64,000 nucleotides of DNA, from contig NZ_CP081966.1 of NCBI RefSeq assembly GCF_019823065.1, positions 620,001 to 684,000 of the forward strand. Reading direction: 5' to 3'. Shown here piece by piece: positions 62,037 to 64,000 of this stretch. The translations under genes and the position numbers were made by a program. Within the stretch, counting starts at the first letter, position 1, and each line of letters starts with the position of its first letter. A model generated the notes under the pieces. That model saw only the letters and a program-made list of their open reading frames with translations. It was not told the DNA's origin and searched no databases. This stretch comes from Pseudomonas mosselii. GTDB lineage: Bacteria > Pseudomonadota > Gammaproteobacteria > Pseudomonadales > Pseudomonadaceae.

Positions 62037-62282
62037 TTCCTCCCCTGGGGTGGGCTTCCACGAGCCCGCCCTCGCGGGAATCGCTTCGGCGGGCGAATAT
62101 GTTTCCGGCTGTTCAAATATTCGCCAGCCTCCTTGCTTGTCCCTCCAGCCTTCTCTACAATTGCGCCCCTTGCCGAGCTGGCAGGCGCGCATGCGCCTTC
62201 TCGCCAGGGCAAGACATACAAGTGTCATTCACTCCTTGTCTGACCAGGTAGCTGGCAGACTACTAACCCGTAAGGAGCATTC
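62037..62282 (+). other. Leader of the rpsF operon
   Basis: About 246 bases with no credible gene. The end carries GTAAGGAGCATTC before the rpsF ATG. An S6:S18-binding autoregulatory leader is known in many bacteria at this place, but I could not fold a convincing copy by eye. Confidence 0.4.
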
Positions 62283-62708
62283 ATGCGTCATTACGAAATC
62301 ATCTTCCTGGTTCACCCGGACCAGAGCGAGCAAGTCGGCGGCATGGTTGAGCGTTACACCAAGCTGATCGAAGAAGACGGCGGCAAGATCCACCGTCTGG
62401 AAGACTGGGGCCGTCGTCAACTGGCCTACGCAATCAACAATGTTCACAAGGCTCACTACGTGATGCTGAACGTTGAGTGCACCGGCAAGGCCCTGGCCGA
62501 GCTGGAAGACAACTTCCGCTACAACGATGCCGTGATCCGTAACCTGGTCATCCGTCGTGACGAAGCCGTTACCGGCCCGTCCGAGATGCTCAAGGCCGAA
62601 GAGAACCGCAGCGAGCGCCGTGAGCGTCGCGAACGTCCTGAGCATGCTGATGGCGCCGAAGGCGACGACAGCAATGACAGCGACAACAGCGATAACGCTG
62701 ACGAGTAA
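62283..62708 (+). CDS. rpsF: Ribosomal protein bS6
   Basis: 141 residues. The ferredoxin-like core (about 1-95) begins [18 protein letters not shown] and has [10 protein letters not shown]. The tail is strongly acidic, ending [14 protein letters not shown], longer than needed for the fold. In several bacteria RimK adds Glu to this tail. It binds bS18 in the 30S platform. AAGGAG precedes the ATG. rpsR follows after 28 bases. Confidence 0.98.
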   Translation: MRHYEIIFLVHPDQSEQVGGMVERYTKLIEEDGGKIHRLEDWGRRQLAYAINNVHKAHYVMLNVECTGKALAELEDNFRYNDAVIRNLVIRRDEAVTGPSEMLKAEENRSERRERRERPEHADGAEGDDSNDSDNSDNADE

Positions 62709-62736
62709 TCCACGGACCTTTTGAGGAGCCAATCAC

Positions 62737-62967
62737 ATGGCACGTTTCTTCCGTCGTCGTAAATTCTGCCGCTTCACTGCTGAAGACGTGAAAGAGATCG
62801 ACTTCAAAGATCTCAACACCCTGAAAGCTTACGTATCCGAAACCGGCAAGATCGTTCCAAGCCGCATCACCGGTACCAAAGCTCGTTATCAGCGTCAGCT
62901 GGCTACCGCTATCAAGCGCGCCCGCTTCCTGGCCCTGCTGCCCTACACCGACAGCCACGGCCGCTGA
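62737..62967 (+). CDS. rpsR: Ribosomal protein bS18
   Basis: 76 residues: [16 protein letters not shown] then the helical core ending in [16 protein letters not shown] sequence ([16 protein letters not shown]). It pairs with bS6 on the 30S subunit. GAGGAG lies upstream. It is part of the rpsF-rpsR-DUF2232-rplI run. Confidence 0.98.
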   Translation: MARFFRRRKFCRFTAEDVKEIDFKDLNTLKAYVSETGKIVPSRITGTKARYQRQLATAIKRARFLALLPYTDSHGR

Positions 62968-63001
62968 GACCGGGTCGTCGACTAAGTAGCAAGGGATAGG
63001 C

Positions 63002-63868
63002 ATGCGAGCGTTGGCAAGTTTCATCATGCGCGGTCGTGTGCAGGCCACCCTCGTGGTGGTCATCAGCGCGGTACTGCCGCTGCTGTTCTGGTTGAGTGCC
63101 GCCGCCGGGAGCCTGGTGTTCCTGCGGCGCGGTTTCAAGGACGCGTCATCGATCATCGCCTGGGGCCTTTTGCCAGCGATGGTCCTGGCGTACTTCGGCG
63201 AACTGAGCACCTTGCTGGTGCTGTTGGGAACGCTGGGTCTGGCCGCCTTGTTGCGGGCCGGACATTCCTGGACCCGGGTGCTGCTGTCCAGTGTCGCATT
63301 AGGCTTGCTGTACAGCCTGATCCTGGACGCGGTGATGCGCGAGACCTTCGAGGTGCTGGCCAAGGCGCTTGAAAAAGCCCTGCCGCAGATCGAGGGCCAA
63401 CCGGTACTACCTGGTGAGCTGATCGGCCCTTTGCTGGTCGCTTCCAGTGCGGTAATGCTGCAGCTGTTCAGCCTGCTGGCTCTGATGCTGGCGCGCTATT
63501 GGCAGGCGGCGTTGTACAACCCCGGCGGTTTCGGTCGCGAGTTTCGCGAGCTGAGGCTGCCACTGGTGCCAATGCTGGTGCTGGTGTCGTTGATGGTGCT
63601 CGGTCCGTTTCTCGGCTCGCCGTTCATCGTCCTCGCCACCGCCTCCAGCCTGGTGCTGCTGCTCGCTGGCATCGCCCTGATTCACGGGCTGGTGGCGCAA
63701 GGGCGACTGGCCGGGTTCTGGCTGGTGGGGATGTACGTGACGCTGCCGCTGCTCATGCAGCTGATGTATCCGTTGCTCGTGGTTTTGGCCATTGTCGACA
63801 GCCTGATTGATTTTCGCGGTCGCAAGTCCCCTTCACAGGGTGACGACTCCGCGAACGGTGAAGGTTAA
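63002..63868 (+). CDS. DUF2232-like membrane protein
   Basis: 288 residues with about eight hydrophobic helices and no soluble domain. Features include [17 protein letters not shown] at the start, GEL in the middle, and a hydrophobic end before [12 protein letters not shown]. It matches the membrane proteins (YybS/DUF2232) between rpsR and rplI in Pseudomonas. Function is unknown. AAGGGATAGGC precedes ATG 63002. Confidence 0.78.
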   Translation: MRALASFIMRGRVQATLVVVISAVLPLLFWLSAAAGSLVFLRRGFKDASSIIAWGLLPAMVLAYFGELSTLLVLLGTLGLAALLRAGHSWTRVLLSSVALGLLYSLILDAVMRETFEVLAKALEKALPQIEGQPVLPGELIGPLLVASSAVMLQLFSLLALMLARYWQAALYNPGGFGREFRELRLPLVPMLVLVSLMVLGPFLGSPFIVLATASSLVLLLAGIALIHGLVAQGRLAGFWLVGMYVTLPLLMQLMYPLLVVLAIVDSLIDFRGRKSPSQGDDSANGEG

Positions 63869-63888
63869 AAGTTAAGAGGTTTTACCAA

Positions 63889-64000
63889 ATGGAACTGATC
63901 CTGCTGGAAAAAGTCGCCAACCTGGGCAACCTGGGCGACATCGTTAAAGTCAAGTCCGGCTACGGCCGTAACTTCCTGCTGCCGTTCGGCAAGGCCACCG
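63889..64000 (+). CDS. rplI: Ribosomal protein bL9, start only
   Basis: The first 37 residues lie in the window: [19 protein letters not shown] then [18 protein letters not shown], the well-conserved N-terminal L9 domain. The rest lies beyond base 64000. AAGAGG is upstream of ATG 63889. It completes the rpsF operon. Confidence 0.97.
   Translation, partial: MELILLEKVANLGNLGDIVKVKSGYGRNFLLPFGKAT

Noticed and set aside
62220..62282. S6:S18 autoregulatory leader
   Set aside because: Location is right, but I could not fold a convincing conserved structure by eye, so it is listed only as an unannotated leader.

Overview
The window is a high-GC, densely coded chromosomal segment of a Pseudomonas, most like the P. 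putida group. The evidence is the gene order (waa-msbA-hldE, tolC-thiC, parE-parC, serB-psd, motAB-rsgA-orn, queG-nnrD-tsaE-amiB-mutL-miaA-hfq-hflXKC-hisZ-purA, rnr-rlmB-rpsF-rpsR-rplI) and REP-type inverted repeats of the GCGGGTAAACCCGCTCC and CGCGACACAAGGCCGCTCC kinds. Identification is by reading protein motifs; no database search was run. I count 58 protein genes, two of them cut by the window edges, plus two tRNA genes and one TPP riboswitch.

Layout. 1-6.2 kb: LPS core and lipid A export (a GT4 glycosyltransferase, a small LPS-type kinase, an O-antigen-ligase-like membrane protein, MsbA, HldE). 6.3-9.7 kb, minus strand: an unassigned protein with a Nudix-like motif, an aldo/keto reductase translationally coupled to a FAD oxidoreductase, and an EmrE-type SMR pump. 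9.7-12 kb: a LysR regulator and WaaA. 12-17.3 kb: TolC (minus), then a TPP riboswitch, thiC and a CytX-like transporter. 17.3-21 kb: a DUF3298-type lipoprotein, then nudF, a DUF1249 protein, cpdA and yqiA. 20.9-26.6 kb: topoisomerase IV, with parE and parC separated by two overlapping exported or membrane proteins. 26.8-33.8 kb: a PqiC-like lipoprotein, an SMP/AhpA-like membrane protein, serB, psd, rhdA and an HDOD protein. 34-38.9 kb: motA-motB behind a flagellar sigma-28-like promoter, a TIR-like protein, rsgA, orn and a TRIC/UPF0126 protein. 38.9-39.7 kb has no credible gene and holds a long inverted repeat with two hexamer arrays. 39.8-53.2 kb: the queG to purA housekeeping run. 53.4-58.4 kb: a chemoreceptor, a two-gene iron-type ABC system and two tRNA-Leu(CAG) genes. 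58.7-64 kb: rnr, rlmB, rpsF, rpsR, a DUF2232-like membrane protein and the start of rplI.

How the parts fit. Most genes are core functions: envelope building, thiamine synthesis, chromosome decatenation, mismatch repair, tRNA and rRNA modification, RNA decay and ribosome assembly. Co-directional genes are often coupled by 1-4 nt overlaps (AKR/FAD oxidoreductase, nudF/DUF1249, parE/phytase-like/retropepsin-like, amiB/mutL, hflK/hflC, fbpA/fbpB, rnr/rlmB). REP elements sit at gene 3' ends. The least explained parts are the long inverted repeat at 39.0-39.7 kb, the Nudix-like and LPS-kinase-like proteins, the protease and phytase-like pair inside the topoisomerase IV locus, and the isolated TIR-like protein.
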